From NCBI GenBank assembly GCA_905181725.1, contig CAJIYX010000087.1, forward strand, positions 1 to 41,194: 41,194 nucleotides of DNA. The letters run 5' to 3'. The DNA comes from Alphaproteobacteria bacterium UBA830. GTDB taxonomy: Bacteria > Pseudomonadota > Alphaproteobacteria > MPNO01 > UBA830. The number at the start of each line of letters is the position of its first letter. Position 1 is the stretch's first letter. Both the position numbers and the translations under genes were made by a program. Below, piece after piece: positions 26,501 to 33,908 of this stretch. Below the pieces are notes generated by a model, which saw only the letters and a program-made list of their open reading frames with translations, had not been told where the DNA came from and did no database searches.

Positions 26501-26816
26501 TGGCATTACCGCGACCGGTCGTATCGATTTCGGCAAGGACGCCATCGATATCGACGGGACTATTATCCCCGCATATACGATCAACAGTCTGCTCGGTCAG
26601 ATACCGGTCATCGGCACCATATTGACCGGCGAAAAAGGCGGCGGCATCTTCGCGGCGTCATACAAGATCAGCGGCCCCGTCGAAAAACCCAAGATCTCGG
26701 TGAACCCGCTTTCCGCGCTGGCACCCGGTTTTTTGCGTAAACTGCTCGACGGTGGCGGCTCCAGCCCAACCGACGGCAAAACCCCGGATCAGGAAGAAAG
26801 CCAGGGCCGGCAATAA
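23568..26816 (+). CDS. AsmA/YhdP-like envelope protein (DUF3971 type)
   Basis: A giant protein of about 1082 residues. One N-terminal membrane helix (CLEVLCGILVVLGVLVAG) anchors it in the inner membrane, and the rest is a long beta-rich periplasmic part typical of AsmA-like proteins, which bridge the envelope and are implicated in phospholipid transport to the outer membrane. The C-terminal stretch (FARLLTIASLTGINDSISGKGISF, then LGITATGRIDFGKDAIDIDGTIIPAY and IPVIGTILTGEKGGGIFAASYKISG) is the AsmA_2 domain. The start at 23568 is chosen because the membrane helix follows; the longer frame from 23457 would overlap glnE. Two in-frame tandem repeats lie within. Confidence 0.88.
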   Translation: MIRRTSIVCLEVLCGILVVLGVLVAGSAWRLSQGPLSIQFLLPYAEDLLQQQDTRFRAELDDLILTWAGWERALDVRALGVRLVEKDAVRPVARIREVSITLSVRALAEGKIAPTSLKIIGPRIRLIRDESGAFELDMGGLAAQAGSQPDTQSDTQPDTGTGSNADVLAPLLNELSGPAQTGSSLLYLNRVSVIGAVLRLEDRQLGINWGARHADITVERALVGLRATFDLDIDLQTSRPELHGEATFERSAERIDVKFDFARVNASQLGDQFAALAGLKTLMAEFSGNGNLRIGLDGDIQRAEFTLNSGQGSFIAPGVNAPPYAFKSLTIDGRLNRDPDQIQIAGATVDFGSTKATLAGVVTRVGAIAAVNATVSIPSMPADDLKKFWPPDAASGARDWMTANMRDGVYRDTTASLTARIQIDGKNAGNVTVDSINGHMNISGVTIDYLNPMPPLKNVVATGTFSDGRFDFAAQGGNVGDLVLDGGTVAISGIRSGTDTLALTALIRGPVRSALDIVAHPRLNLLSKAGLKTEGAAGAHTTRLELKIPLHKDLKAEEVRVKSVSDIIGLALADVVKSRGVTDGTVSLSIDNDAMTAKGTALYAGTKADFEWQQDFTGSNNVEKRIAAKATVDARMREIFDVFMRDRIEGPVPINFIYEERRDKTETFSAGLNLTDAKFSLPGFEWEKSAGTEATAEVAILMTDGKITALPQFRIDAGEFRMAGKGTFNPGAPDNTANGGDAAGNNGGDAAGNPVVETLDIERFILGDTSFSATVRRATDRSFTIDVSGSGFDAAPFISQDLGGIDAPDLPALSLTGTFGRFWVGEAAPTSNVRMELKRDSTRWERIVVEGALPEGGKAISIKILPTPEGHNLEIYSADAGSLLKAMDVTDSIRTGIIEINGVRKGGPNAPWRGIAEMKRFRVADAPNFARLLTIASLTGINDSISGKGISFARLSFPYVFENEVATITEARAVGSELGITATGRIDFGKDAIDIDGTIIPAYTINSLLGQIPVIGTILTGEKGGGIFAASYKISGPVEKPKISVNPLSALAPGFLRKLLDGGGSSPTDGKTPDQEESQGRQ
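24009..24044 (+). repeat. Three 12-bp in-frame repeats in the AsmA-like gene
   Basis: Imperfect 12-bp units (cagccggacaca and variants) encode QPDT-QSDT-QPDT, a probable flexible linker near residue 150. Frame is kept whatever the copy number. Confidence 0.7.
25779..25826 (+). repeat. Perfect 24-bp tandem duplication in the AsmA-like gene
   Basis: Two identical 24-bp units encode NGGDAAGN twice. Being perfect at the DNA level, the duplication is recent or kept by slippage. It lies in a low-complexity linker of the periplasmic part. Confidence 0.85.
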
Positions 26817-26935
26817 TCGCCCTGATGCACACATAAGCCCGTCCCGAAATATTACCGGGTTAATACACATTTACTGCACGCCGCACACTGGCCTAAGTAT
26901 TTGATTCAAAACATTTCCGTTTGAAAAAATGTCTA

Positions 26936-26960
26936 AATCGTTAATAAAATGTTAACGATT
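26936..26960. promoter_or_regulatory. Perfect 9-bp inverted repeat (AATCGTTAA-N7-TTAACGATT)
   Basis: Both 9-bp arms match perfectly around the 7-bp spacer TAAAATG, in an AT-rich region behind the AsmA-like gene. The right arm contains the stop of the TauD remnant. It may be a bound operator or a weak hairpin. A second, 6-bp inverted repeat (ACATTT/AAATGT, 26911-26932) lies just to the left. Confidence 0.5.
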
Positions 26961-27269
26961 GGCGGCTTGAATACGTCGGGATTTATTTGTGTCGAATTGT
27001 CGGCACTCGTCGAGCATAACAACACCAAGACCGCTGCCGAGACGGGCCCTGACATCGGCCATCAGGTCTGTCGTTGCCGGCCAGTCGAAGCTGTCAGGGG
27101 ACAGTTCATCCAGTGGCTCATCATATTCGGAAAGTGCCCCGGTAATAATCTCAAACTCGCGCAGCGCAGCATCCGGAATGCGAACCTACCAGTCTGCTTC
27201 GGTCAGATCGAACGCCCGCCAGGCAATGCCCATCGGCAATGGTGCTCCCGGCACGCCGTCGCCCGCCAT
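26952..27269 (-). pseudogene. N-terminal remnant of a third TauD/TfdA-type dioxygenase
   Basis: A minus-strand frame from ATG 27269 reads MAGDGVPGAPLPMGIAWRAF, then DLTEADW, a TAG at 27188-27186, and continues VRIPDAALREFEI, DELSPDSFDWPATTDLMADV and RARLGSGLGVVMLDE before ending at 26952. The W-R-x-x-D-L opening and the R-x-x-L-x-x-G-x-G-V-x-x-L-D segment are the N-terminal domain of one TauD/TfdA subgroup. The iron-binding core, about two thirds of a normal gene, is missing. Host-like codon use is retained. Identification rests on remembered family patterns, so it is moderately certain. Confidence 0.55.
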
Positions 27270-27527
27270 CTGCTAGGTCGCCCCGATGCGTCGGTCAATA
27301 TCGATCACGACTATTTCGTCAGCCAGTTCAACGACCGGTTCAACGCGTGGTTCAACGCCGTGTTCGCCGCCAAGATTCTGGATATCTGAATCCGCCATGG
27401 CCGAGGAGCCCCTAACCCTGTTTGTCTACGCCGCTTCATGCAGCAACTTGCCTACCCGTCAGGCTGCTTACTCAGCGCCTACCTGACAACAATTTATCGC
27501 GCATTTTATATTTTCTTTTTGTTTCGA

Positions 27528-27539
27528 GTTAAGCTTAAC
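27528..27539. promoter_or_regulatory. 12-bp perfect palindrome GTTAAGCTTAAC
   Basis: A perfect 12-bp dyad about 140 bp upstream of the dienelactone hydrolase start. Candidate operator for a dimeric regulator; no regulator gene is adjacent. Confidence 0.35.
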
Positions 27540-27583
27540 CGGCTGAATATCAACCTTTTTTAAACATACCTGAAAACGCTGGC

Positions 27584-27595
27584 CGACAATTGTCG
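27584..27595. promoter_or_regulatory. 12-bp perfect palindrome CGACAATTGTCG
   Basis: A second perfect dyad, 86 bp upstream of the hydrolase start and unrelated in sequence to the first. Candidate operator in the promoter region. Confidence 0.35.
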
Positions 27596-27680
27596 AGCCG
27601 GATCGTAGCCGACTTTTAGAATCTCGCCAATCCGGCTAGGTTTCCCGTCGAAAAGTCCCGTGACGGAGGAGACAGATTTC

Positions 27681-28406
27681 ATGGCCCGGATAAAAGTACC
27701 CTACGTTTATGACAGTCGCGAATTCGAAGGAATGCTGGTCTATGACGAGGACGTCACGGACAGGCGCCCGGCGTTGTTCATGCAGCCGGACTGGCTCGGC
27801 GTCTGCGATCATTCCGCCGATATGGCCGCACAGGCCGGCGGGTCGGATTTCGTCATGATGGTCACCGACATGTTCGGCAAGGGCTATGGCGAAGTCGAGC
27901 GCACGCAGGAAGAACTCGGCATTGTCGCCCGCGGCACAAGGAATGACCTGCCCTTCGTAAAGGGTTGCGGCGCGGCGGCCTTCAAAGCGCTCACGGCGGC
28001 AGCGAACGACCACCACCTGATCGACACGGCAAAGGTCGGCGCCATTGGCTATTGCATGGGTGGCGGCTTCGTTCTGGAACAGGCGCGGGCGGGTGCCGAT
28101 TTCAAGGGAACGGTCGTCTTTCATGTCACGCTGCCCAACCCGGTAGATCCCGATACGACGCCCGACGTCAGGGGACGGATACTCGCAATCCACGGCTCCG
28201 CCGACCCGGTGACACCCAAGCCCCAGATGGATGCGCTCGAAGCAGAATTCGCCGCCAATGACGTCGACTGGCAGCTCGTCAATTTCGGTCATGCGGTACA
28301 TTCGTTCTGCGTGCTCGGTGCCAATAGCGAGACCCAGCGTTACGACGACAAGCTGTGCAGACAGTCCTACCGGATGATGCGCGATTTCTTCGTTGAGACA
28401 TTTTAA
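27681..28406 (+). CDS. Dienelactone hydrolase family protein
   Basis: A 241-residue alpha/beta hydrolase. The nucleophile cysteine is in IGYCMGGGFVLEQA, the acid in HGSADPVTP and the histidine in FGHAVHSFC. The start at 27681 is decided by a strong GGAGGAG ribosome site nine bases upstream; the frame is open to a GTG at 27660 that would sit before this site. It is followed by an FAD monooxygenase 63 bp downstream on the same strand, a pairing that would suit aromatic ring hydroxylation and later lactone opening. It differs clearly from the paralogue at 19.7 kb. Confidence 0.88.
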   Translation: MARIKVPYVYDSREFEGMLVYDEDVTDRRPALFMQPDWLGVCDHSADMAAQAGGSDFVMMVTDMFGKGYGEVERTQEELGIVARGTRNDLPFVKGCGAAAFKALTAAANDHHLIDTAKVGAIGYCMGGGFVLEQARAGADFKGTVVFHVTLPNPVDPDTTPDVRGRILAIHGSADPVTPKPQMDALEAEFAANDVDWQLVNFGHAVHSFCVLGANSETQRYDDKLCRQSYRMMRDFFVETF

Positions 28407-28469
28407 GTCCAATCAGGTCAAATAGAGTCCGGGCTCGCCCGGACGGTCAATTTTAAGAATGACAACAAC

Positions 28470-29600
28470 ATGACGGCATTACGTATCGGTATTTGTGGCG
28501 GCGGCGTCGGTGGACTTGCCGCCGCAATCGGACTTCGGCAGATGGGGCATGACGCCAGCGTCTTCGAAAAGGCATCCCAGTTCCTGCGGATCGGCGCCGA
28601 CGTCAATCTGACCCCCAATGCGGTCCACGCAATCGACCGGCTGGGCGTCGGCGAGGTGTTGCGCAAAACCGCCGCACGGCCCACATTCCGCATCAGCCGG
28701 ACATGGGATACCGGTGAGGAAACATCCCGACTGCCGATGAGCGACGCGGCGGAGAAGACCTATGGTGCGCCCCAGCTGACCATTCACCGCGCCGACCTGC
28801 TCAAGGCGATGGAAGCGGAAACCCCCGCTGACCGGCTGCACCTAGGAAAATCCGTGTTCGGCATCGTCAACGACGACACCCGGACGGCGATCCTGTTTGA
28901 TGACGGGTCATCCGAAGATGTCGATGTCATCATCGGGGCGGACGGTATTCATTCCGCCGTGCGCAACGCGATGTTCGGCAAGGACGACCCGAAATTCTCC
29001 GGCATTGTGTCTTACCGATCGGTGATCCCGCGCGAAGAAGCCGGCGACATCTCTAACCTCGACGCCTTTACGAAGTGGTGGGGCCCGACACCGGACGTGC
29101 AGATCGTCACCTTCCCGCTCACCCGGGGGAAAGAGATATTCGTCTTCGCCACAACGCCGCGGCAAGGCTGGACCGAAGAAGGCTGGACCCTGCCCGGCGA
29201 TGCAGACGAGCTGCGCCGGGCTTATGAAGGATTTCATCCCGAAGCCATGGCGCTGCTGAATGCCTGTACAGAGGTGACAAAATCGGCGCTGCATATCCGC
29301 GAGCCGATGGAGAAATGGTCGATCGCCAACGCAACGCTGCTGGGCGATGCCGCTCATCCGATGGTGCCTTTCATGGCGCAGGGTGCCTGCATGGCGATAG
29401 AAGATGCCGTGGTCCTGGCCCGCAGCCTCGAAGGTGCCGACAAGGGCACCGTGCCTGAACGGCTACGGCGATACGAAAACGCCCGGCTCGAACGCACGGC
29501 CAGTATCCAGCGCAACTCGCTCGCCAATGAGTGGATGAAGGAACAGGGCAACGCCGAGTGGGTCTACGGCTATCACGCATGGGAAGCGCCGCTCGACTAA
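28470..29600 (+). CDS. FAD-dependent aromatic-ring monooxygenase (salicylate/3-hydroxybenzoate hydroxylase-like)
   Basis: A 376-residue class A flavoprotein monooxygenase. Seen: the Rossmann motif IGICGGGVGGLAAAIGLRQMG at the N-terminus, the D-G motif IIGADGIHSAVRNAMFG near residue 155, and the second FAD motif LLGDAAHPMVPFMAQGACMAIEDA near residue 290. Such enzymes use NAD(P)H and O2 to hydroxylate phenolic acids. Length is usual. Its end is separated from the frameshifted hemerythrin (opposite strand) by only 17 bases. The substrate cannot be fixed from sequence. Confidence 0.9.
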   Translation: MTALRIGICGGGVGGLAAAIGLRQMGHDASVFEKASQFLRIGADVNLTPNAVHAIDRLGVGEVLRKTAARPTFRISRTWDTGEETSRLPMSDAAEKTYGAPQLTIHRADLLKAMEAETPADRLHLGKSVFGIVNDDTRTAILFDDGSSEDVDVIIGADGIHSAVRNAMFGKDDPKFSGIVSYRSVIPREEAGDISNLDAFTKWWGPTPDVQIVTFPLTRGKEIFVFATTPRQGWTEEGWTLPGDADELRRAYEGFHPEAMALLNACTEVTKSALHIREPMEKWSIANATLLGDAAHPMVPFMAQGACMAIEDAVVLARSLEGADKGTVPERLRRYENARLERTASIQRNSLANEWMKEQGNAEWVYGYHAWEAPLD

Positions 29601-29617
29601 TTACCCCTTTCCCTGAT

Positions 29618-30275
29618 TCAGCTACCCTTGCGCAGGATCGGCTTGGCGTAGTGTTTCGCCTCGTCGACGGTCATGTGGCTGACGGGCATGACAATATCCT
29701 CGATACCGATGCCTTCCACCCCGCCGTCAGACAGAAACCGGGCGCACTGCCGAAGTGCAGCCGCCTTGGAGGCGGGCACGGCAAGCGTCAGGGTCTCGGT
29801 ATTGCCGTCATCGCTGTCCGGTACATCGTTAACCGCCGGATGGCCGGCATCTTCTTCCCCAACGATTTGCGCTGCCTCGTTATCACGCAGATACGGCACG
29901 TATTTTTTATCTTCCTCGACAATATGGTGCATCAGCCAGTCGCGCAGAAAACGCAGCATTTTAGCCGGGTCCACATCCATCGGATCCTTGCCGAACACCG
30001 CCTGGGTTGCATAGACGGTACGCCTTAAATGACGGTGCAGTCGTTTGTGTTGGGTCAGATTGGGATAGCTATAGGCCTCCATCAGGCCTTCTTCCCGGAT
30101 GAAATGATCGTCCACGTAGCGCGCAAGATTGCCGATGATCTGGCCGATCTTGTCGCGCGCTGCCGCCCTTGATGGCGTCATGCAGTGCGTTGACCGTATC
30201 AACCAGATCCTTATGATCGTTCTCGATCACCCGCAGGTGGACCGAATATTCTTCCGACCAGGGGAAAAAGCTCAT
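29618..30275 (-). pseudogene. Bacteriohemerythrin with a frameshift after about 40 residues
   Basis: An O2-binding di-iron four-helix protein. ATG 30275 follows an AGGAG ribosome site and opens MSFFPWSEEYSVHLRVIEND with HKDLVDTVNALHDAIKGGS. The frame then leaves at a GCGCGC tract (30155-30160). Adding one GC unit, or removing one base, continues into the second frame: DKIGQIIGNLARYVDDHF, EEGLMEAYSYPNL, TQHKRLH and HHIVEEDKKY. The ligand histidines and carboxylates of bacteriohemerythrin (H..., HxxxE, HxxxH, HxxxxD) are thus split over two frames. The second frame continues with about 90 residues of unknown type after VPYLRDNEA. As sequenced the product would be a 68-residue fragment. Confidence 0.82.
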
Positions 30276-30394
30276 CGACGGACACTCCTGAAGGCGCCGG
30301 GCTGGCGCGGCATCGAGTGTCCCCGAACATGGTTTACCGACCTTTAACGTGCCCCGGAAACCGCCGGTCTCAGGCTATCCGGATCGAAGTCGTC

Positions 30395-31066
30395 TTATAC
30401 CCCGTCAGGCGGCACAGACCCACCAACCGCAGGTAGTTCAAGCATCCGATCGTACCAGGCCGACAACCCGGAACATCCGTCCCGCCAGTCCATCTCCGGC
30501 ACGCGGCGGTGCACATCCAGCGCGCAGAACAGCAGCATCTGCACCAGATTGAGCCCATCAACGGTCAATGCCAGCGGCGCGAAGCCGATCTCATCGTCGA
30601 ATGTGTGCGCCAGCCGGTCGGCGCGACGGCCTTCATGCGCGATGATGTCAGGCGATTGTTCCTCGACCAGGCGCTTGATTTCCCGGGCCCAGACCGAAAC
30701 CCCGTCCAGCATGCTCCGGGCAGAGGCTTCAAGTCTGCGAAACCGCCAATAAGCATCGTCTCCCGCATCTGACAGTTGGGGGGGCAGTCCGGGAGCCGGT
30801 TCGGTGGCCGGTTCAGGCCTGGCGTATCGCCGGGGTTCGGCAAGGCGGTCGAGATATTCGACGATCACGTCCGTGTCCTCAAAACCGGTCCCATCCTCGA
30901 ATTGCAGAAACGGAATTCGCCCCGACGGATTGACGGAAAGCACGGGATCGTCCGACACGCGGGTCTTCGTCCACACAAGCTCGACCGTTTTCTCCAGGCC
31001 GAGATCAAGCCGCGCGATCATGGCGAGACGCGCATAGGGCGATGTGGGGGTGACGTACAGTTTCAT
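30395..31066 (-). CDS. Glutathione S-transferase family protein
   Basis: A 223-residue two-domain protein. The thioredoxin-like N-domain shows MKLYVTPTSPYARLAMIAR with the catalytic-region serine/tyrosine, VNPSGRIPFLQFEDG with the cis-proline of the glutathione site, and FEDTDVIVEYLD. The helical C-domain follows. A proline-rich insert (PATEPAPGLPPQ) lies between domains. Alphaproteobacterial GSTs act in detoxification or in aromatic degradation, fitting the neighbouring monooxygenase. It is followed downstream by no partner gene; upstream lies the oxidoreductase gene with 13 bases between, so the two are probably co-transcribed. Confidence 0.87.
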   Translation of the reverse strand: MKLYVTPTSPYARLAMIARLDLGLEKTVELVWTKTRVSDDPVLSVNPSGRIPFLQFEDGTGFEDTDVIVEYLDRLAEPRRYARPEPATEPAPGLPPQLSDAGDDAYWRFRRLEASARSMLDGVSVWAREIKRLVEEQSPDIIAHEGRRADRLAHTFDDEIGFAPLALTVDGLNLVQMLLFCALDVHRRVPEMDWRDGCSGLSAWYDRMLELPAVGGSVPPDGV

Positions 31067-31079
31067 AAGAGGACGCGTT

Positions 31080-31511
31080 TCACCGCGACAAGATCACAAC
31101 GGGGATCTCGCGGTCATCTGCCGCTTTTTCCTGATAGGCGTCGTAGGGCGGATAGATTTCCGCCATCATCGGCCACAGCCGGGCGCGCTCCGCCGCATCC
31201 GCCGTCCGTGCGGTGCCGGTGAATACATCGGCCGCGACCTGAACCTCAATGGCTGCATCGTCCAGAATATTGAAATACCAGCCCGGGTGCGCCGGGCGAC
31301 CGCCCTGCGACGCAACGACCACAAAATCGTCGCCGTCGCGCCCGTAAATCAGCGGCGTCGTCCGTGCCTCGCCGGATTTCCGCCCGGTGGTGGTCAGCAG
31401 CAGACAGGGGAAATGTCCCGTGCCGTCAAAGCCGACCCAGATATGCCCGTCCGCGCCGTCGGAGGCGCGGTAGCGGTCGACATGTTCCTTGGCAAAACCT
31501 GGTTGGGTCAT
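31080..31511 (-). CDS. Nitroreductase/deazaflavin-dependent (DDN, DUF385) family oxidoreductase
   Basis: A 143-residue split-beta-barrel flavin-type protein. LLLTTTGRKSGEARTTPLIYG and DDFVVVASQGGRPAHPGWYFNI are the hallmark of the Ddn/DUF385 family known from actinobacterial F420-dependent enzymes. HPGWYFNI is especially characteristic. Whether this organism makes F420 cannot be told; alphaproteobacterial members may use flavin instead. It lies 13 bases upstream of the GST and 46 bases behind the tyrS stop, same strand. Confidence 0.85.
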   Translation of the reverse strand: MTQPGFAKEHVDRYRASDGADGHIWVGFDGTGHFPCLLLTTTGRKSGEARTTPLIYGRDGDDFVVVASQGGRPAHPGWYFNILDDAAIEVQVAADVFTGTARTADAAERARLWPMMAEIYPPYDAYQEKAADDREIPVVILSR

Positions 31512-31557
31512 GAAATACGTTCCCTAACGGCACCGTTGAGGAACGAGGCTAACCCAC

Positions 31558-32826
31558 CTACCCCAGCCGCACCAGCATGTGGCGTTTCTTGCCCGCCGAC
31601 AGCTTGATCACGCCGTCCGCATCCGCTGCGTCGGCAGCGACCAGCGCATTTTCATCCTTGAGCTGCGCGTCATTGACGCGGGCACCACCGCCGCGGATCA
31701 GGCGGCGGGCGTCGCCGTTGCTCGTCGCTAACCCAGCGCGGGCGAACAGCGCAAAGGCCGCAATGCCGTCGGCAAACTCAGTCGCCGGAATATCAACCGT
31801 CGGCAGACCGGCGGCGGACTGGCCCTGCTCAAACGTTTCAGCGGCAGTCTTTTCCGCCTCGGTCGCCGCATCGGCGCCATGGCACATGGCGGTTGCTGCG
31901 TTGGCAAGGATTTTCTTCGCCTCGTTAATCTCGGCATCTTGAAGCGCTTCGAGCCGTGAAATCTCATCCAGCGGCAGGTCGGTGAACAGGCGCAGGAAGC
32001 GGCCGACATCGGCATCCGCCGTGTTGCGCCAGAACTGCCAGTAATCGTATGCGCTGACCCGGTCAGCGTTGAGCCACACCGCGCCATCGGCGGTCTTGCC
32101 CATCTTCGCGCCGGACGCGGTGGTAATCAGCGGCGAGGTCAGGCCGTAAAGCTGAGCGCTGTCGACCCGGCGGCCAAGTTCGACGCCGTTGATGATATTG
32201 CCCCACTGGTCCGAGCCGCCCATCTGCAGAATGCAGCCATGACGGCGGAACAGTTCGGTGAAGTCATAGGCCTGGAGGATCATGTAATTGAATTCGAGGA
32301 AGGACAGCGGCTGCTCGCGCTCGAGCCGCAACTTCACGGATTCGAAGCCTAGCATACGGTTGACCGAGAAGTGGCGCCCGTAATCGCGCAGGAACGGGAT
32401 GTATTCGATCTTGTCGAGCCAGTCGGCGTTGTCGACCATGATCGCGTCGGTCGGCCCGTCGCCAAAGGTCAGGAACTTCTCGAAGATACCCTGGATGCTG
32501 GCCTTGTTGGCGGCAATTTTCTCGTCCGTGATCAACTGGCGCGCTTCGTCCTTGCCCGACGGGTCACCAACCTTGGTGGTGCCACCGCCCATCAGAACGA
32601 TCGGCTTGTGGCCGGATTTCTGAAACCAGCGCAGCAGCATAATCGGCAGCAGCGAACCGACATGCAATGAATCCGCGGTGCAGTCAAACCCGATATAGCA
32701 GATCTTTGGTGTACCCCCGTTCGATATCTCGCTCAGCGCAGCGTCCAGCGCATCCGTGTCGGTGCACTGATGCACGAAACCGCGCTCGGTGACGGTTTTC
32801 AGGAAGGCCGATTTAGGTTCGGTCAT
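31558..32826 (-). CDS. tyrS: Tyrosyl-tRNA synthetase
   Basis: A 422-residue class I aminoacyl-tRNA synthetase. [18 protein letters not shown] gives the HIGH-like motif (LHVG), [11 protein letters not shown] the tyrosine/tRNA site, KMGKTADG the KMSKS loop, and [13 protein letters not shown] the C-terminal S4 domain. The start at 32826 (MTEPKSAFL) is used because the family begins there, although the frame stays open to 33384 on non-homologous sequence overlapping the next gene. anmK is close by, a pairing common in alphaproteobacteria. Confidence 0.96.
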   Translation of the reverse strand: MTEPKSAFLKTVTERGFVHQCTDTDALDAALSEISNGGTPKICYIGFDCTADSLHVGSLLPIMLLRWFQKSGHKPIVLMGGGTTKVGDPSGKDEARQLITDEKIAANKASIQGIFEKFLTFGDGPTDAIMVDNADWLDKIEYIPFLRDYGRHFSVNRMLGFESVKLRLEREQPLSFLEFNYMILQAYDFTELFRRHGCILQMGGSDQWGNIINGVELGRRVDSAQLYGLTSPLITTASGAKMGKTADGAVWLNADRVSAYDYWQFWRNTADADVGRFLRLFTDLPLDEISRLEALQDAEINEAKKILANAATAMCHGADAATEAEKTAAETFEQGQSAAGLPTVDIPATEFADGIAAFALFARAGLATSNGDARRLIRGGGARVNDAQLKDENALVAADAADADGVIKLSAGKKRHMLVRLG

Positions 32827-33021
32827 GGTCTTGGGATCCGGTTCGGGTGACGATGTCTCACAGGAGCGCGTCGTATCACAGGATCGTCGGGAAATCCACG
32901 AAGAGTACGCCTCGCGCAATCGACAAAGCACAGATGAGTGCGCCCGCGCAATCGACCAAAAGCCATTGACGAGGCTGTGCCCGCCCCACAAACTCATCTG
33001 CACATCACAAGAGAGAACGCC

Positions 33022-33906
33022 ATGAAACCGCAGCGCTACGGACCGTTCAAGTATACCCCGATCAACCGTCGCCCGAAGATCATCTGGCCGGACGGCAATC
33101 ATGTCGCGCTGTGGATTGTGCCCAATATTGAAACCTTCCCGCTCAACGAGCCCATTCCCGGCGGCACCGGCGTGGTGCCCGACGTCATCAACTGGGCGCC
33201 GCGCGATTACGGCGCGCGGGTCGGCGTTTTCCGGATTATGGAAACGCTGGAAAAGCACGGCATGCGCGGCACCGTCGCGCTCAACAGCGAAGTCTGCGCC
33301 GATTACCCGGAAATCATCGAAGATGCGATGGCGCTGAACTGGGAATTCATGGGCCATAACCAGTCGAATAGCCGCTACCTGCATCTAATGGATGACGCAC
33401 CCGGCCGCGAGGTTGTGGCAACGACACTGAACCAGATTGAAGGCGCTACCGGTGCGCGACCGAAGGGCTGGCTGTCGAGCGGGCTGCAACAGAACTGGAC
33501 CACGCTGGACGCGCTGATCGACGGCGGTGTCAAATATGTCGCCGATTTCGTCAATGACGATCAGCCCTATGTGATGGACGTACCCAGAGAAACCGGATCC
33601 CGGCAGATCTGCTCGATCCCGTATTCAAGCGAAATCAACGATCTGCCGCAGTTCATGCGGCTCGGCCGCAGCGCCGCCGAGTTCACCGACTTGATCCAGC
33701 GCCAGTTCGACACACTCTATCACGAAAGCGTCGAGACCGGTTCAGGCCGGGTGATGGCGATCTGCCTGCATCCATTCGTTATCGGCGTACCGCACCGGAT
33801 CAGCGCGCTCGACGATGCGCTCAAATACATCTTCGGTCATGACGGCGTCTGGAAGGCCACCGGCAGCGAAATCATTGAGCACTACCTGACCGGCGAGACG
33901 TTTTAG
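33022..33906 (+). CDS. Polysaccharide deacetylase-like (PuuE/allantoinase-type) hydrolase
   Basis: A 294-residue NodB-like protein. [20 protein letters not shown] at the start, [36 protein letters not shown] and [21 protein letters not shown] define a cytoplasmic deacetylase family related to PuuE allantoinase rather than secreted chitin deacetylases; no signal peptide is present. It probably hydrolyses an N-acyl or amide bond of a small substrate. The start at 33022 has GAGAG upstream; an open frame from 32938 lacks homology. anmK begins two bases after its stop, so they are co-transcribed. Confidence 0.82.
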   Translation: MKPQRYGPFKYTPINRRPKIIWPDGNHVALWIVPNIETFPLNEPIPGGTGVVPDVINWAPRDYGARVGVFRIMETLEKHGMRGTVALNSEVCADYPEIIEDAMALNWEFMGHNQSNSRYLHLMDDAPGREVVATTLNQIEGATGARPKGWLSSGLQQNWTTLDALIDGGVKYVADFVNDDQPYVMDVPRETGSRQICSIPYSSEINDLPQFMRLGRSAAEFTDLIQRQFDTLYHESVETGSGRVMAICLHPFVIGVPHRISALDDALKYIFGHDGVWKATGSEIIEHYLTGETF

Positions 33907-33908
33907 GC

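Larger units (their letters stand above)
27270..27680. other. AT-rich upstream region of the dienelactone hydrolase, no intact gene
   Basis: A short minus-strand frame (27398-27273, MADSDIQNLGGEHGVEP...) precedes the TauD remnant in the same frame but matches nothing known. It contains three near-repeats of GTTGAACC. The rest (27480-27660) is AT-rich and holds two perfect palindromes listed separately; it presumably contains the hydrolase promoter. Confidence 0.45.

Noticed and set aside
27273-27398. Short frame MADSDIQNLGGEHGVEP... as a gene or as the start of the TauD remnant
   Set aside because: Two in-frame stops separate it from the dioxygenase core, its repeats are low complexity, and no ribosome site or family match is visible.
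27590-27622. TTGTCG and TAGAAT as a sigma-70 promoter for the dienelactone hydrolase
   Set aside because: The spacing of about 21 bases is too long for a normal sigma-70 promoter.
32827-33384. Extended tyrS frame overlapping the deacetylase gene
   Set aside because: TyrS begins with MTEPKSAFL at 32826; the upstream part is antisense to a well-supported gene.
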